The notes beneath the pieces are model-generated. The model was not told where the DNA came from. It did not search any database and saw nothing but the letters and a program-made list of their open reading frames with translations. Shown in pieces: positions 10,090 through 19,151 of a stretch of DNA of 64,000 bases. The stretch is taken from the NCBI RefSeq assembly GCF_001428305.1, contig NZ_LMRZ01000004.1, forward strand, positions 87,879 to 151,878, written 5' to 3'. Both the position numbers and the translations under genes were made by a program. Numbering within the stretch: position 1 is the stretch's first letter; each line of letters starts with the position of its first letter. Origin of the DNA: Janibacter sp. Soil728 (lineage in GTDB: Bacteria > Actinomycetota > Actinomycetes > Actinomycetales > Dermatophilaceae).

Positions 10090-10568
10090 GCGAGGAGACG
10101 CGCTGGCTGAGCGCGCGGGAGCAGGAGCACTGGCGTGCCTACCTGCGCGGGTCGCGCCTGCTCGAACGCGCGCTCGTCGACGACCTCGCGCCGCTGAACA
10201 TCCAGCTGACCGAGTACGAGCTGCTCTCGATGCTCTCGGAGTCGCCCGATCAGCGCACCCGGATGTCGCGGTTGGCCGACGACATCATCCAGTCACGCTC
10301 TCGGGTCACCCACACGGCCACCCGGCTGGAGAAGCGCGGCTGGGTCGAGCGCTGTCGCTCCGACGACGACGGCCGCGGCGTCGAGATCTCGCTGACGGAT
10401 GCCGGACGCGAGGCGCTCCAAGAGCTGTCGCGGGTACACGTCGAGTCGGTCCGACGGCACCTCGTGGACGCCCTGACGCCCGACGAGTTCGAGGGGCTGG
10501 GGGTCGCGATGGCTGCGCTGCGTGACCGGATGGCTCCTGCCCACCACGAGATCGGCCTCGACGACTGA
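10086..10568 (+). CDS. MarR-family transcriptional regulator in the haem operon
   Basis: A 160-residue winged-helix dimer of the MarR family. An N-terminal dimerisation helix precedes [13 protein letters not shown], then the recognition region [20 protein letters not shown], the wing ([20 protein letters not shown]) and a long C-terminal helix. GTG 10086 overlaps the hemB stop by four bases, so it is translated from the same message. hemL follows 85 bases later. Being embedded in the operon suggests a link to tetrapyrrole or redox control, but neither the ligand nor an operator can be seen; it could equally act elsewhere. Confidence 0.9.
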   Translation: MSEETRWLSAREQEHWRAYLRGSRLLERALVDDLAPLNIQLTEYELLSMLSESPDQRTRMSRLADDIIQSRSRVTHTATRLEKRGWVERCRSDDDGRGVEISLTDAGREALQELSRVHVESVRRHLVDALTPDEFEGLGVAMAALRDRMAPAHHEIGLDD

Positions 10569-10653
10569 GCTCTCGGGGGCTCACGGCCGCGGGCAGCCTG
10601 CGCCCCCGAGTCCCCCCGAAGGTCTGCGTGGCAGGGTTTGGGAGGATCGGGGT

Positions 10654-11985
10654 ATGACGCTCTCGACGACTGGTTCGCAGGCCCTCTTCGACCGTGCCCG
10701 CACGGTGATCCCCGGTGGGGTCAACTCTCCGGTGCGCGCCTTCGGCGGAGTCGGTGGCGTGCCGCGCTTCATCGACAGCGCGAAGGGAGCCTGGCTCACC
10801 GACGTCGACGGCAACCGGTATGTCGACCTCGTCTGCTCCTGGGGACCGATGATCCTCGGTCACACGCACCCCGACGTGCTCGCTGCGGTGACCGCTGCCG
10901 CGGCCAAGGGATTCTCCTTCGGCACCCCGAGTGAGAACGAGGTGGCACTGGCCGCCGAGATCGTCGACCGGGTCGAGCCGCTGGAGCAGGTGCGGCTGGT
11001 CTCCTCCGGTACCGAGGCGACCATGTCCGCCCTTCGCCTGGCCCGTGGTGCCACCGGACGGTCGGTCGTCGTGAAGTTCGCCGGTTGCTACCACGGCCAC
11101 GTCGACGCCCTTCTCGCGCAGGCCGGCTCGGGTGTCGCGACCTTCGCGCTGCCCGACTCCGCCGGCGTTCCGGCGTCGGCGGCGGGGGAGACCGTCGTCC
11201 TTCCCTACAACGACCTCGCCGCCGTCGAGGAGCTCTTCGCCGTCCGCGGTGAGGAGATCGCCGCGGTCATCACCGAGGCGGCCCCGGGCAACATGGGCGT
11301 CGTCCCGCCGGAGCCGGGCTTCACCGAAGGGCTGCGGCGCGTCACGGCCGCGCACGGCGCCCTGCTCATCAGCGACGAGGTCATGACCGGGTTCCGCGCC
11401 AGCCGTTCCGGTTGGTACGGCCTCGAGACAGGCCCCACCGGTGGCAACCCGGGCGGCTACGCAGGTGGCGCCCCAGACCTCTTCACCTTCGGCAAGGTCA
11501 TGGGCGGCGGTTTCCCGGCCGCGGCCTTCGGCGGTCGCGCCGACCTCATGGCCAACCTCGCCCCGGACGGACCCGTCTACCAGGCGGGCACGCTCTCGGG
11601 GAACCCCGTCGCGACGGCCGCAGGTCTGGCCACCTTGCACGGCTGCACCGAGGGGCTCTACCCACGGCTGGAGTCGACCGCCCGGACCATCGCCGACGCC
11701 GCGTCGGCCGCACTGTCCGCCGAGGGCGTCGCCCATCGCGTCCAGTGGGCCGGCTCGATGTTCTCCATCTTCTTCCGCGACGGGCAGGTGCGCTCCTTCG
11801 CCGATGCGCAGGCCCAGGACACCAGGGCCTACGGCCGCTTCTTCCACGCGATGCTCGAGGCCGGCGTGCACCTGCCGCCCAGCGCCTTCGAGGTCTGGTT
11901 CGTCTCCGACGCCCTTGACGAGACGGCGCTCGACACGATCCGCGCCGCCCTGCCCCTCGCCGCCAAGGCTGCTGCAGCAGCCTGA
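10654..11985 (+). CDS. hemL: Glutamate-1-semialdehyde 2,1-aminomutase
   Basis: A PLP enzyme that converts the hemA product to 5-aminolevulinate. It has 443 residues, standard for the family. Seen are the N-terminal [14 protein letters not shown] block, the [15 protein letters not shown] cofactor loop, [11 protein letters not shown], and the Schiff-base lysine in [20 protein letters not shown] 10654 follows GGGAGGATCGGGG. It completes the C5 route with hemA, hemB and hemC. The 85-base gap after the MarR gene allows a separate promoter, although none is obvious. A structured repeat element begins 26 bases after its stop. Confidence 0.96.
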   Translation: MTLSTTGSQALFDRARTVIPGGVNSPVRAFGGVGGVPRFIDSAKGAWLTDVDGNRYVDLVCSWGPMILGHTHPDVLAAVTAAAAKGFSFGTPSENEVALAAEIVDRVEPLEQVRLVSSGTEATMSALRLARGATGRSVVVKFAGCYHGHVDALLAQAGSGVATFALPDSAGVPASAAGETVVLPYNDLAAVEELFAVRGEEIAAVITEAAPGNMGVVPPEPGFTEGLRRVTAAHGALLISDEVMTGFRASRSGWYGLETGPTGGNPGGYAGGAPDLFTFGKVMGGGFPAAAFGGRADLMANLAPDGPVYQAGTLSGNPVATAAGLATLHGCTEGLYPRLESTARTIADAASAALSAEGVAHRVQWAGSMFSIFFRDGQVRSFADAQAQDTRAYGRFFHAMLEAGVHLPPSAFEVWFVSDALDETALDTIRAALPLAAKAAAAA

Positions 11986-12010
11986 CCGGTTGCCGGCCGT
12001 CGTAGAGGTC

Positions 12011-12115
12011 GGCCCGGAAGGATGGGTCCGCGCGGGCCGAAGTCCTTGGTCATCGTCCGAGCCAGGTGTCGTTCTCGACTTCGGCTCGAGTCGCGCGAAC
12101 CCACCCTTCCCGGCC
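12011..12115 (+). repeat. Dispersed hairpin element, copy A (conserved core with complementary arms)
   Basis: Copy A of an element also found at 45923-46013 on the other strand. The 55-base core, 12037-12091, is 46/55 identical to copy B. Within it CCGAAGTC (12037-12044) pairs with GACTTCGG (12077-12084). Outside it, 12011-12034 pairs with 12092-12115 at about 21 of 24 positions; these arms are unrelated in sequence to those of copy B. It lies 26 bases downstream of the hemL stop, in the same direction. Function unknown: structured 3'-UTR RNA, termination or processing signal, or a mobile hairpin. Confidence 0.8.
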
Positions 12116-12161
12116 TTCCCCTTCGTCCCTCAGGTGACCCAGCCCGGCGTCGAACTGCGGG

Positions 12162-12189
12162 GTTGGCTGACGCCAGAACGTCAGCCAAC
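12162..12189. terminator. Perfect inverted repeat between convergent hemL and the spermidine-synthase-like gene
   Basis: GTTGGCTGACG at 12162-12172 is perfectly complementary to CGTCAGCCAAC at 12179-12189 around the loop CCAGAA. It lies 31 bases past the stop of the leftward gene and 177 past hemL. The location between convergent genes favours a transcription terminator for the leftward gene; a protein-binding site cannot be excluded. Confidence 0.6.
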
Positions 12190-12219
12190 TGGGCACAACG
12201 ACGCCAACCCGGGCAGGGG

Positions 12220-12897
12220 TCAGGCGCGGGTGAGGTAGAGCGCGTACTCGAGGCGACGCCCTTCGCGCTCGACCTCGAGGAGCACCTCGTCGGTGGGTGC
12301 GAGGGCCTCGAGGCTGGCCAGCAGGGCGGGCTCGCGCTGGGCCGCCCAGATCGCGAGGACACCGCCGGACGTCACTCGGGAGAGGGCTGCCTGCAGGGCA
12401 TCGGCACGGGGGAGACCCTCGTTGCCCTCGCGGACGAGGAAGCGCGGTCCGTTGTCGAGGAGCACGAGGTCCCACGGTCCGGCCGGGTCGGCCGCGCCCT
12501 GCAGCACGCGGTCGACGTCACCGGCGTGGACCGTGACGCGCGGGTGCCGGGCCACGAGGCCGAGGGTCGGGGCGAGGCCCAGCCGAGCCCACCCGACGAG
12601 GTCCTCCTCGATCTCCACCACGTCGACGTGTCGCACCCGCTTGTCCTTGAGTACCTGCCAGGTGGTGAATCCCAGTCCGAGCCCGCCGACGAGGACCCGG
12701 GCGGGAGCCTCGGTGCGAGCCAGTGCCTCCTGCGCGAGGGCCACCTCGATCGAGGTGTCGAGACTGTCCATGGCGAAGACCCCGGCGACGACCAGCTCGT
12801 GCACGACTCCCGACCCGTCGGGGTCCGGACGCTCGCGCAGGGCGATCTCGCCCCGGGGGGTGGTCGCCGACACGATCGTCTCGAAGGGGGTGTCCAT
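12220..12897 (-). CDS. Spermidine-synthase-like Rossmann methyltransferase-fold protein
   Basis: A 225-residue protein with the spermidine/spermine synthase-like fold: VLVGGLGLGFTTWQVL is the nucleotide-binding glycine loop, VDVVEIEEDLVGWAR the acidic ribose-binding strand, and WDLVLLDNGPRFLV the catalytic-loop region. Length and sequence are short of a true polyamine synthase, and the decarboxy-SAM aspartates are not clearly conserved, so SpeE activity is not claimed. GGAGGA precedes its ATG at 12897. It is divergent from sdhC across 134 bases and convergent with hemL. It is probably cytoplasmic; substrate unknown. Confidence 0.8.
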   Translation of the reverse strand: MDTPFETIVSATTPRGEIALRERPDPDGSGVVHELVVAGVFAMDSLDTSIEVALAQEALARTEAPARVLVGGLGLGFTTWQVLKDKRVRHVDVVEIEEDLVGWARLGLAPTLGLVARHPRVTVHAGDVDRVLQGAADPAGPWDLVLLDNGPRFLVREGNEGLPRADALQAALSRVTSGGVLAIWAAQREPALLASLEALAPTDEVLLEVEREGRRLEYALYLTRA

Positions 12898-13031
12898 GAG
12901 TTCCTCCAGTCAGGCCCCGCAATTTCGGGACATGTGTGTTGTCTATTACGTCACGGTAACCGGAGCAATGTCACATGCGCGAAGGGAGCCCGGGTAGGGT
13001 GTGCCCGCTCACAACGGGGTACCTTGAGCCC

Positions 13032-13745
13032 GTGGCTACTACGACCCTCCCCGCGAAGAAGAAGGGGGTGGCGTCGTCTTCCATCGGGCTCAAATTCCTC
13101 ATGGCAGGCACCGGCGTCATCTTCATCCTTTATGTGCTGCTGCACATGTACGGCAACCTCAAGGCCTTGGCCGGTCAGGAAGCCTTCGATACTTATGCGC
13201 ACCACCTGCGCACCTTCGGTGAGCCGATGCTCCCGTACGGCGGCCTGCTGTGGGTCGTGAGGATCGTGCTGATCCTCGCGCTCGTCGGGCACGTCTACGC
13301 GGCACTGCGGCTCATCGCCCGTAACAATGCGGCGCGACCGGTCAAGTACCAGGTGAAGAAGAACGTCGGCTCGACGCTCGCCTCGCGCACCATGCGCTGG
13401 GGTGGGCTCGCCCTCTTCGCCTTCATCATCTTCCACCTGATCCAGTTCACGATCGTCAAGCCCAACCTCTACGGTGCGGCTGACTCGGAGGCGATCAAGG
13501 AATCTCCCTACGTGATGATCAGCGCAGCCTTCGCGATGTGGTGGGTCCTGCTCATCTACGTGATCGCACTGGTGGCCTTGGGCATGCACCTCTACCACGG
13601 CATCTACAGCGCCTCCCAGACGATGGGTCTGAACAACACCGCAACGGCCCGCGCCCGCGCTCGTGCGATCGGCGCCGTCGTTGCTGCGGTGATCGTGGTC
13701 GGGTTCTTGATCCCGCCCGTCTACATCTTCATCGACAGTCTCTGA
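13032..13745 (+). CDS. sdhC: Succinate dehydrogenase cytochrome b subunit
   Basis: Membrane anchor of respiratory complex II, binding haem b and menaquinone. About 237 residues with five hydrophobic helices, the single-subunit b558 type seen in Bacteroidetes and actinobacteria. Candidate haem-ligand histidines lie in LLHMYGNLK (helix 1), [18 protein letters not shown] and [12 protein letters not shown] 13032 is chosen so that the basic leader (PAKKKG) precedes helix 1. Genes for the flavoprotein and iron-sulfur subunits follow with 16- and 2-base gaps, giving one sdhCAB operon. The upstream 134 bases contain the promoter region shared with the divergent gene, but no clear hexamers. Confidence 0.92.
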   Translation: MATTTLPAKKKGVASSSIGLKFLMAGTGVIFILYVLLHMYGNLKALAGQEAFDTYAHHLRTFGEPMLPYGGLLWVVRIVLILALVGHVYAALRLIARNNAARPVKYQVKKNVGSTLASRTMRWGGLALFAFIIFHLIQFTIVKPNLYGAADSEAIKESPYVMISAAFAMWWVLLIYVIALVALGMHLYHGIYSASQTMGLNNTATARARARAIGAVVAAVIVVGFLIPPVYIFIDSL

Positions 13746-13761
13746 GCAGGAGCACCGACAC

Positions 13762-15753
13762 ATGACTGAAACTCTCAGCGAGTACTTCTCCGAGGGCACG
13801 CCCATCGCGGACACCAAGGCGCCCGACGTCGCCGACATCAACACGATGTGGACGCAGCACCAGTTCGACTCCGCCCTGGTCAACCCGTCCAACCGTCGCA
13901 AGCTCGACGTGATCATCGTCGGCACCGGACTGGCCGGCGCCTCCGCCGCCGCGACGATGGGAGAGGCCGGCTACAACGTCAAGAGCTTCTTCTACCAGGA
14001 CAGCGCCCGTCGCGCTCACTCGATCGCCGCGCAGGGCGGGATCAACGCCGCGAAGAACTACAACGACGACGGTGACTCGGTCTACCGACTCTTCTACGAC
14101 ACGGTCAAGGGCGGCGACTACCGCAGCCGCGAGTCCAATGTCTTCCGTCTGGCCCAGGTCAGCAGCAACATCATCGACCAGTGCGTCGCGCAGGGTGTTC
14201 CCTTCGCCCGCGAGTACGGCGGTCTGCTGGACAACCGTTCCTTCGGTGGCGTCCAGGTGGCTCGCACCTTCTACGCGGCGGGCCAGACCGGTCAGCAGCT
14301 GCTCATCGGTGCCTACCAGGCCATGGAGCGTCAGGTCGCCAAGGGCACGGTCACCGAGTACAGCCGTCACGAGATGCTCGAGGTCGTCATCGTCGACGGT
14401 GTCGCCCGTGGCATCATCGCGCGGGACATGGTCACGGGTGAGATCGAGACCCACCTGGCCGACGTCGTCGTGCTCGCCAGCGGCGGCTACGGCAACGTCT
14501 TCTTCCTCTCGACCAACGCCATGGGCTGCAATGTCACCGCCGCCTGGCGTGCGCACCGCAAGGGCGCCTACTTCGCCAACCCCTGCTACACGCAGATCCA
14601 CCCGACGTGCATCCCGGTCTCCGGCGACCACCAGTCGAAGCTGACCTTGATGTCGGAGTCGCTGCGCAACGACGGTCGCATCTGGGTGCCCAAGCGCGCC
14701 GAGGACTGCGACAAGGACCCGCGGCAGATCCCCGCGGAGGACCGCGACTACTACCTGGAGCGGATCTACCCCGCCTTCGGCAACCTCGTGCCCCGTGACA
14801 TCGCCTCCCGTCAGGCCAAGAACATGTGCGACGAGGGCCGCGGCGTCGGCCCGCTCGTCGACGAGGTCGACGCGGACGGCAACAAGCGCCAGATGCGTCG
14901 CGGCGTCTACCTCGACTTCGCTGCTGCCATCGAGCGTCTGGGCCGGGCCGCCGTCGAGGAGAAGTACGGCAACCTCTTCGACATGTACGCCCGGATCACG
15001 GGGGAGAACCCCTACGAGGTGCCGATGCGCATCTACCCGGCCGTGCACTACACGATGGGTGGCCTGTGGGTCGACTACGACCTGCAGACCTCGGTCGAGG
15101 GCCTCTTCTCGGTCGGCGAGTCCAACTTCTCCGACCACGGAGCCAACCGCCTGGGCGCCTCCTCGCTCATGCAGTGTCTGGCGGACGGCTACTTCGTCCT
15201 GCCCAACACCATCCGTGACTACCTGGCCAAGGGGCCCTTCGACAAGATCCCCGAGGACCACCCTGCAGTCGTCGAGGCCAAGACCGCCGTCACCGACCGG
15301 ATCGAGAAGTTCCTGTCGATCAACGGTGAGCGCAGTGTCGACTCCTTCCACCGCGAGCTCGGCCACATCATGTGGGAGTACTGCGGCATGGAGCGCACGG
15401 ACGAAGGTCTGCGCAAGGGCATCGCCCTCATCCGTGAGCTCAAGGACGAGTTCTGGAGCAATGTCCGGGTGCTCGGCACCGCGGACTCGCTCAACCAGAG
15501 CCTCGAGAAGGCCGGCCGCGTCGCCGACTTCCTCGAGCTCGGTGAGCTCATGTGCATCGACGCGCTGAACCGTCGCGAGTCCTGTGGCGGCCACTTCCGT
15601 GCCGAGTCCGTGACCGAGGACGGCGAGGCGCTGCGCCACGACGACGAGTTCGCGTATGTCGCGGCCTGGGAGTACGGCGACGATGCACCTGTCCTGCACA
15701 AGGAAGACCTGAACTACAAGTTCATCGAGCTGAAGCAGCGGAGCTACAAGTGA
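13762..15753 (+). CDS. sdhA: Succinate dehydrogenase / fumarate reductase flavoprotein subunit
   Basis: The catalytic subunit of complex II, oxidising succinate to fumarate with covalently bound FAD. It has 663 residues. The FAD-binding fold is [18 protein letters not shown], the flavinylation histidine lies in [17 protein letters not shown], and later come the substrate-loop [11 protein letters not shown] and the C-terminal GGHFRAES block. ATG 13762 follows AGCAGGAGCACC. The length and the sequence following the histidine are of the fumarate-reductase-like (type B) group, which matches the single cytochrome b partner. Confidence 0.96.
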   Translation: MTETLSEYFSEGTPIADTKAPDVADINTMWTQHQFDSALVNPSNRRKLDVIIVGTGLAGASAAATMGEAGYNVKSFFYQDSARRAHSIAAQGGINAAKNYNDDGDSVYRLFYDTVKGGDYRSRESNVFRLAQVSSNIIDQCVAQGVPFAREYGGLLDNRSFGGVQVARTFYAAGQTGQQLLIGAYQAMERQVAKGTVTEYSRHEMLEVVIVDGVARGIIARDMVTGEIETHLADVVVLASGGYGNVFFLSTNAMGCNVTAAWRAHRKGAYFANPCYTQIHPTCIPVSGDHQSKLTLMSESLRNDGRIWVPKRAEDCDKDPRQIPAEDRDYYLERIYPAFGNLVPRDIASRQAKNMCDEGRGVGPLVDEVDADGNKRQMRRGVYLDFAAAIERLGRAAVEEKYGNLFDMYARITGENPYEVPMRIYPAVHYTMGGLWVDYDLQTSVEGLFSVGESNFSDHGANRLGASSLMQCLADGYFVLPNTIRDYLAKGPFDKIPEDHPAVVEAKTAVTDRIEKFLSINGERSVDSFHRELGHIMWEYCGMERTDEGLRKGIALIRELKDEFWSNVRVLGTADSLNQSLEKAGRVADFLELGELMCIDALNRRESCGGHFRAESVTEDGEALRHDDEFAYVAAWEYGDDAPVLHKEDLNYKFIELKQRSYK

Positions 15754-15755
15754 GC

Positions 15756-16499
15756 ATGAATCTGACCCTCAAGATCTGGCGCCAGGCCGGACCCACGGCG
15801 AAGGGCGAACTCGTCACCTACCAGGTCGCCGACATCTCTCCGGACATGTCCTTCCTGGAGATGCTCGATGTCCTCAACGAGCAGCTCATCAACGAGGGGA
15901 CCGAGCCGGTCGCCTTCGACAGCGACTGTCGCGAGGGCATCTGCGGCATGTGCGGCCTGATGATCTCCGGTCAGGCGCACGGTCCCGAGCGGACCACCAG
16001 CTGCCAGCTGCACATGCGCTCCTTCCGTGACGGCGAGACCATCACGATCGAGCCGTGGCGGGCCAACGCCTTCCCGATCATCCGGGACCTCGTCGTCGAC
16101 CGGAGCGCCTTCGACCGGATCATCCAGTCCGGTGGCTTCGTCTCCGTCAACACGGGTGCGGCTCCCGAGGCGCACTCGGTGCCGGTGCCGAAGGAGAAGG
16201 CCGACCGGGCCTTCGACTCCGCCAAGTGCATCGGCTGCGGCGCCTGCGTCGCGGCGTGCCCCAATGCCTCGGGCATGCTCTTCCTCGGCGCCAAGGTCAC
16301 CCACCTGGGTGAGCTGCCGCAGGGCCAGCCGGAGCGCAACGGGCGCGTCGTCAAGATGCTCGAGACGCACGACCTCGAGGGCTTCGGTGGTTGCACCAAC
16401 ATCGGCGAGTGCTCCGCGGCCTGCCCCAAGGAGATCCCGCTCGACGTCATCAGCACGCTCAACGCGGACCTGCGCAGGGCCGCTTCCAGCGGGTCCTGA
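15756..16499 (+). CDS. sdhB: Succinate dehydrogenase iron-sulfur subunit
   Basis: Passes electrons from FAD to menaquinone. The 247-residue protein has an N-terminal [2Fe-2S] ferredoxin domain ([10 protein letters not shown] plus a fourth Cys in TTSCQLH) and a C-terminal domain with [12 protein letters not shown] and [16 protein letters not shown], holding the [4Fe-4S] and [3Fe-4S] clusters. ATG 15756 is taken as the start; GTG 15750, overlapping the sdhA stop, is a possible coupled start two codons earlier. It is last in sdhCAB. A lipoprotein gene follows after 35 bases and may be on the same transcript. Confidence 0.95.
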   Translation: MNLTLKIWRQAGPTAKGELVTYQVADISPDMSFLEMLDVLNEQLINEGTEPVAFDSDCREGICGMCGLMISGQAHGPERTTSCQLHMRSFRDGETITIEPWRANAFPIIRDLVVDRSAFDRIIQSGGFVSVNTGAAPEAHSVPVPKEKADRAFDSAKCIGCGACVAACPNASGMLFLGAKVTHLGELPQGQPERNGRVVKMLETHDLEGFGGCTNIGECSAACPKEIPLDVISTLNADLRRAASSGS

Positions 16500-16534
16500 G
16501 ACCTGTTGACGAGGGACACCTCATCACCACGCAC

Positions 16535-17395
16535 ATGACACGACCACGGCGCCGCGCCAGCATCCTGCTGACCGGCGTCGTGGCCGTTTCGCTGAGCGGC
16601 TGTGGTCTCGTCGCCGGTGGCGGCGAGCCGGAGTCGTCGACGACACAGGTGCCTCTGACGACGACCACGACGAGCGCGCCGACGGCGTCGTCGTCGACAA
16701 GCAGTGGGTCGACGAAGAACCCACCGAGTGGCAGCAGCATCCTGACGGAATCACGCTCGTACATGGCGGCCACCAACAATGTGACGATCTCCGGCACCCT
16801 CTACGATCCCGACCGCGAGCTGACGGTCACGATCCGCGCCGAGGGCTCCACCGGGGGCCTGCTGTCGACGTCGAAGAGGGCTGGCATCTCCCGCACGACC
16901 TTGTCCGTCCCCGACGGTGGAACCCTGGACACCCTCGCCGTGGGGACCGACCACTATCTCAAGGTCGACAAGGCGTGGCTGGACGCGATGGATGCGCCGC
17001 GCGACAGCTCGTTGCGCAGGCGCACCGGCGCCTGGGTCCAGGTGCCCTTCGACAACTCGCCGATTGATGCCTACCGGCCGCAGACGCTGCTCCAGCAGAC
17101 CTTCTACGGCAAGTCGCTCACTCCCTACGACGCCAAGCAGAGCCCGGCGAGCTTTGACCGGCTCGACGGCCGGGAGACCTACCGGGTGGCGATCCGCAAG
17201 GCGGACGCGTCCGCCGCAGGGGAGCGGATCCTGTGGGTCTCGACCGAGCCGGGGAAGCCGGCCCCGATCCGACTGAGCTACGGCGAGGGTGAGCAGCGTT
17301 CGGTGCTGAAGTACACGCACTGGGGGAGCAGCCGCGAGGACTGGTCGCGCCCCAAGAAGGTCGCGTCCCTCGACGGGCTCAGCGCTGACTTCTGA
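16535..17395 (+). CDS. Secreted lipoprotein, LppX/LprG-like in outline
   Basis: A 286-residue exported lipoprotein. The signal peptide begins MTRPRRRASILLTGVVAVSL and ends in the lipobox LSGC, so the mature chain starts at Cys near residue 23. A Thr/Ser-rich linker spans about 35-65 (TTTTTSAPTASSSTSSGS), and the folded domain covers about 70-286. That domain shows alternating strands ending KYTHWGSSREDW, in the manner of LolA/LppX-fold lipid-binding lipoproteins, but I assign this only from general resemblance. ATG is the only suitable start near the signal peptide. It lies just after sdhB and is convergent with a CPBP protease gene. Ligand unknown. Confidence 0.8.
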   Translation: MTRPRRRASILLTGVVAVSLSGCGLVAGGGEPESSTTQVPLTTTTTSAPTASSSTSSGSTKNPPSGSSILTESRSYMAATNNVTISGTLYDPDRELTVTIRAEGSTGGLLSTSKRAGISRTTLSVPDGGTLDTLAVGTDHYLKVDKAWLDAMDAPRDSSLRRRTGAWVQVPFDNSPIDAYRPQTLLQQTFYGKSLTPYDAKQSPASFDRLDGRETYRVAIRKADASAAGERILWVSTEPGKPAPIRLSYGEGEQRSVLKYTHWGSSREDWSRPKKVASLDGLSADF

Positions 17396-17417
17396 CCGCA
17401 GCCGCGGGGACGGTCAG
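17392..17417. terminator. Candidate bidirectional terminator
   Basis: CTGACCG at 17392-17398 pairs with CGGTCAG at 17411-17417. The repeat overlaps the stop codons of both convergent genes, the lipoprotein on the right-going strand and the CPBP protease on the other. The stem is short, so confidence is moderate. Confidence 0.45.
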
Positions 17418-18184
17418 CCCAGCCAGGTCAGCCGGGTGGCCAGCAGCGCATAGCCGACGAAGGCGACGACGTCGATGACCCAGTGCGCGATGAACATCGG
17501 GGCGACGCGTCGCACGCGCAGGTACACGGCTCCCAGCAGCAGGCCCATCGCCACGTTGCCGACGAAGCCACCCAGACCTTGGTAGAGGTGGTAGCTGCCA
17601 CGCACGAGGGCGCTGACGACGACGATGACCACGGGTGACCAGCCGGCCTCACGCCACCGGGTGAAGAGGTATCCGAGCATGATGACTTCTTCGAGGAGGG
17701 CATTCTGCCCCGCGGCGAGGACGAGCACCGGGATGGCCCACCAGGCTGCGGAGAGGTCGGACGCGGCGATCGTGGTGTTGAGGTCGAGGGCCCGGGCCAC
17801 GAGATAGAGTCCGAGGCCCGGGATGCCGATCGTCGCGGCCAGGGCGAGTCCCTGACCGAGGTCGCGCAGGGGTGCGCGCCTGTCGAGGCCGATGAGACGC
17901 AAGGGGTCCGCGTGCTGGCGCGCGAGCAGGTGCAGCGCGAGTACCACGGGGACGAGGGCCAGGCCGACGCCGACGATCTGGTGGGTCAGGTCGAGCCACG
18001 GGCGGTCCGGCGTCACCGACTGGTTCATCGCGGTGACCTGGCCGGAGAGGCCGCCCTGGGCGGTCAGCTTGCGCGCCAGCGACAGGGCCGACCAGAGCGC
18101 GGAGGCGCCCAGGGAGACGCCGAGGACGAGCAGGGACTCGCTCAGCGCCGTCCGTCGGGGGAGGGCTTCCGGTGCAGCGGACAT
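17414..18184 (-). CDS. CPBP-family intramembrane metalloprotease
   Basis: A 256-residue integral membrane protein with about seven hydrophobic helices, related to CAAX prenyl protease 2 (Abi/CPBP). The catalytic motifs are visible: EEVIMLGYLFTRW (the EExxxR-like motif, with Arg displaced), SYHLYQG carrying the first conserved His, and AHWVIDV with the second His and an acidic residue. Such proteins cleave within or near the membrane; bacterial members are linked to bacteriocin immunity or processing, but nothing here shows a substrate. The ATG at 18184 is followed by a basic/acidic leader (APEALPRRTALSES). A hairpin separates it from the small membrane-protein gene. Confidence 0.86.
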   Translation of the reverse strand: MSAAPEALPRRTALSESLLVLGVSLGASALWSALSLARKLTAQGGLSGQVTAMNQSVTPDRPWLDLTHQIVGVGLALVPVVLALHLLARQHADPLRLIGLDRRAPLRDLGQGLALAATIGIPGLGLYLVARALDLNTTIAASDLSAAWWAIPVLVLAAGQNALLEEVIMLGYLFTRWREAGWSPVVIVVVSALVRGSYHLYQGLGGFVGNVAMGLLLGAVYLRVRRVAPMFIAHWVIDVVAFVGYALLATRLTWLG

Positions 18185-18196
18185 GGCGTCAGCCTA

Positions 18197-18234
18197 GATC
18201 CGCAGCACCCGGGGCCCGGTCCGTGGTGCGGATC
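18197..18234 (-). terminator. Hairpin terminator below the small membrane-protein gene
   Basis: GATCCGCA at 18197-18204 is perfectly complementary to TGCGGATC at 18227-18234, enclosing a second GC-rich pairing (GCACC with GGTGC). It lies just past the stop of the 60-residue gene and before the CPBP gene on the same strand, so it should end the former's transcript. Confidence 0.6.
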
Positions 18235-18241
18235 CAGGGCG

Positions 18242-18424
18242 TCAGTTGAAGGCGAGACGGCTGTAGTACGCGAAGAGCGGCTCGCGGCGCGCGACGCGGA
18301 CGCGGCGGTTCCGGCTGAAGAACTGGAAGGCGGCGATGCCCACCGAGATGACGAGGACGGCCAGCGCGATGCCCACGAGGGCGAGGGCGGCGGTGAGAAA
18401 ACCGGAAATGGTGGCGATGCTCAT
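18242..18424 (-). CDS. Small single-pass membrane protein of unknown function
   Basis: A 60-residue peptide with one long hydrophobic segment, residues 5-34 (ISGFLTAALALVGIALAVLV), followed by a basic stretch (RNRRVRVARR) and an aromatic tail ending AYYSRLAF. Positive charges after the helix predict a cytoplasmic C-terminus. I prefer ATG 18424 because AAAGGA lies nine bases upstream; ATG 18433 would sit directly against that site. It is divergent from a TetR gene across a palindromic operator (18461-18487) and is the probable target of that regulator. Function unknown. Confidence 0.7.
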   Translation of the reverse strand: MSIATISGFLTAALALVGIALAVLVISVGIAAFQFFSRNRRVRVARREPLFAYYSRLAFN

Positions 18425-18460
18425 GATGTGCATTCCTTTCTACATCTGTTGAAGACAGGC

Positions 18461-18487
18461 AAGAATCTACACACGTAGAAGATTCTT
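18461..18487. promoter_or_regulatory. Palindromic operator between TetR gene and small membrane-protein gene
   Basis: AAGAATCT (18461-18468) and AGATTCTT (18480-18487) form a perfect 8-bp inverted repeat spaced by 11 bases, with CTAC and GTAG as an inner pair. Outer GTTGAAGA and TCTTCGTCAAC extend the symmetry imperfectly. It is A/T-rich against its surroundings and lies in the divergent intergenic region, as expected for the TetR protein's own operator. Confidence 0.7.
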
Positions 18488-18554
18488 CGTCAACTCGACG
18501 TCGTCGCCCCCGTGAATACGTCCCTTCGTTCGGGTGGCCGGTAGCGTGGCGGGG

Positions 18555-19148
18555 ATGAGTAGGCACGAGAGCGCACCCCTGTCGCCGCGGATGCACCTGA
18601 TCCTCGAGTCGGCGACCAAGGTTGTCGCGGCCGGTGGCATGCGAGGACTGACCCACCGGGCGGTCGACGCAGAGGCCGGTCTGTCCCAGGGCTCCACCTC
18701 GGGCTACCTGCGCACCCGGCTGGCGCTGGTGTCGGCGCTTGCGGAGTACATCGCCGCCGGACTCATCGACAGTGTCGAGGCGCTGGCGGGGGAGCAGCAG
18801 GCCGGCGAGTCCGATGCCATCGTCGTCGAGCATGCACTCGACCTCTTCGCCGGCTGGCTGCGCGAGCCGGAGGCACTCCTGGCCAAGGCGGAGCTGGGGC
18901 AGGAGGCGATGCGGCAGCCCGAGGTCGCCGAGGCTCTGGAGCCGGCTCGCCAGCGCATCGAGGGGATCGTCGGGCAGATCTTCGTGCGGGCGGGTGTCGA
19001 CGACGTGCAGACCTCCGCGCAGGCGATCATCGCGGCGATGGAGGGTGTCCTGGCCAGTGCGCTGGCGAAGCCGGCGGCCGAGCGTGAGGCCTACGTGCGC
19101 GGGGTCGGCAAGCGCATCATCACGGCCTTCGTCCCCACCGTGGGCTGA
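18555..19148 (+). CDS. TetR/AcrR-family transcriptional regulator
   Basis: A 197-residue repressor. The HTH covers residues 10-55: LILESATKVVAAGGMRGLTH, then VDAEAGLSQGSTSGYLRTRL as the recognition region. The rest is the helical ligand-binding and dimer domain (EGIVGQIFVRAGVDD, AIIAAMEGVLASAL). ATG 18555 follows a GTGGCGGGG stretch; in-frame GTG 18534 is a possible earlier start. It is divergent from the small membrane protein, and the palindrome between them is its likely operator. Inducer unknown. It is convergent, with a three-base gap, with the DUF4126 gene. Confidence 0.9.
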   Translation: MSRHESAPLSPRMHLILESATKVVAAGGMRGLTHRAVDAEAGLSQGSTSGYLRTRLALVSALAEYIAAGLIDSVEALAGEQQAGESDAIVVEHALDLFAGWLREPEALLAKAELGQEAMRQPEVAEALEPARQRIEGIVGQIFVRAGVDDVQTSAQAIIAAMEGVLASALAKPAAEREAYVRGVGKRIITAFVPTVG

Positions 19149-19151
19149 GCG

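Noticed and set aside
12220-12897. True spermidine synthase (speE)
   Set aside because: Only the SAM-fold half is clear; the length and catalytic acids do not fit, so only a fold-level name is given.
12898-13031. MtrA-like or Rex-like site before sdhC
   Set aside because: GTCACGGTAACC and TGTGTTGTCTATTACGTCAC hint at direct or inverted repeats, but neither fits a consensus well enough to name.
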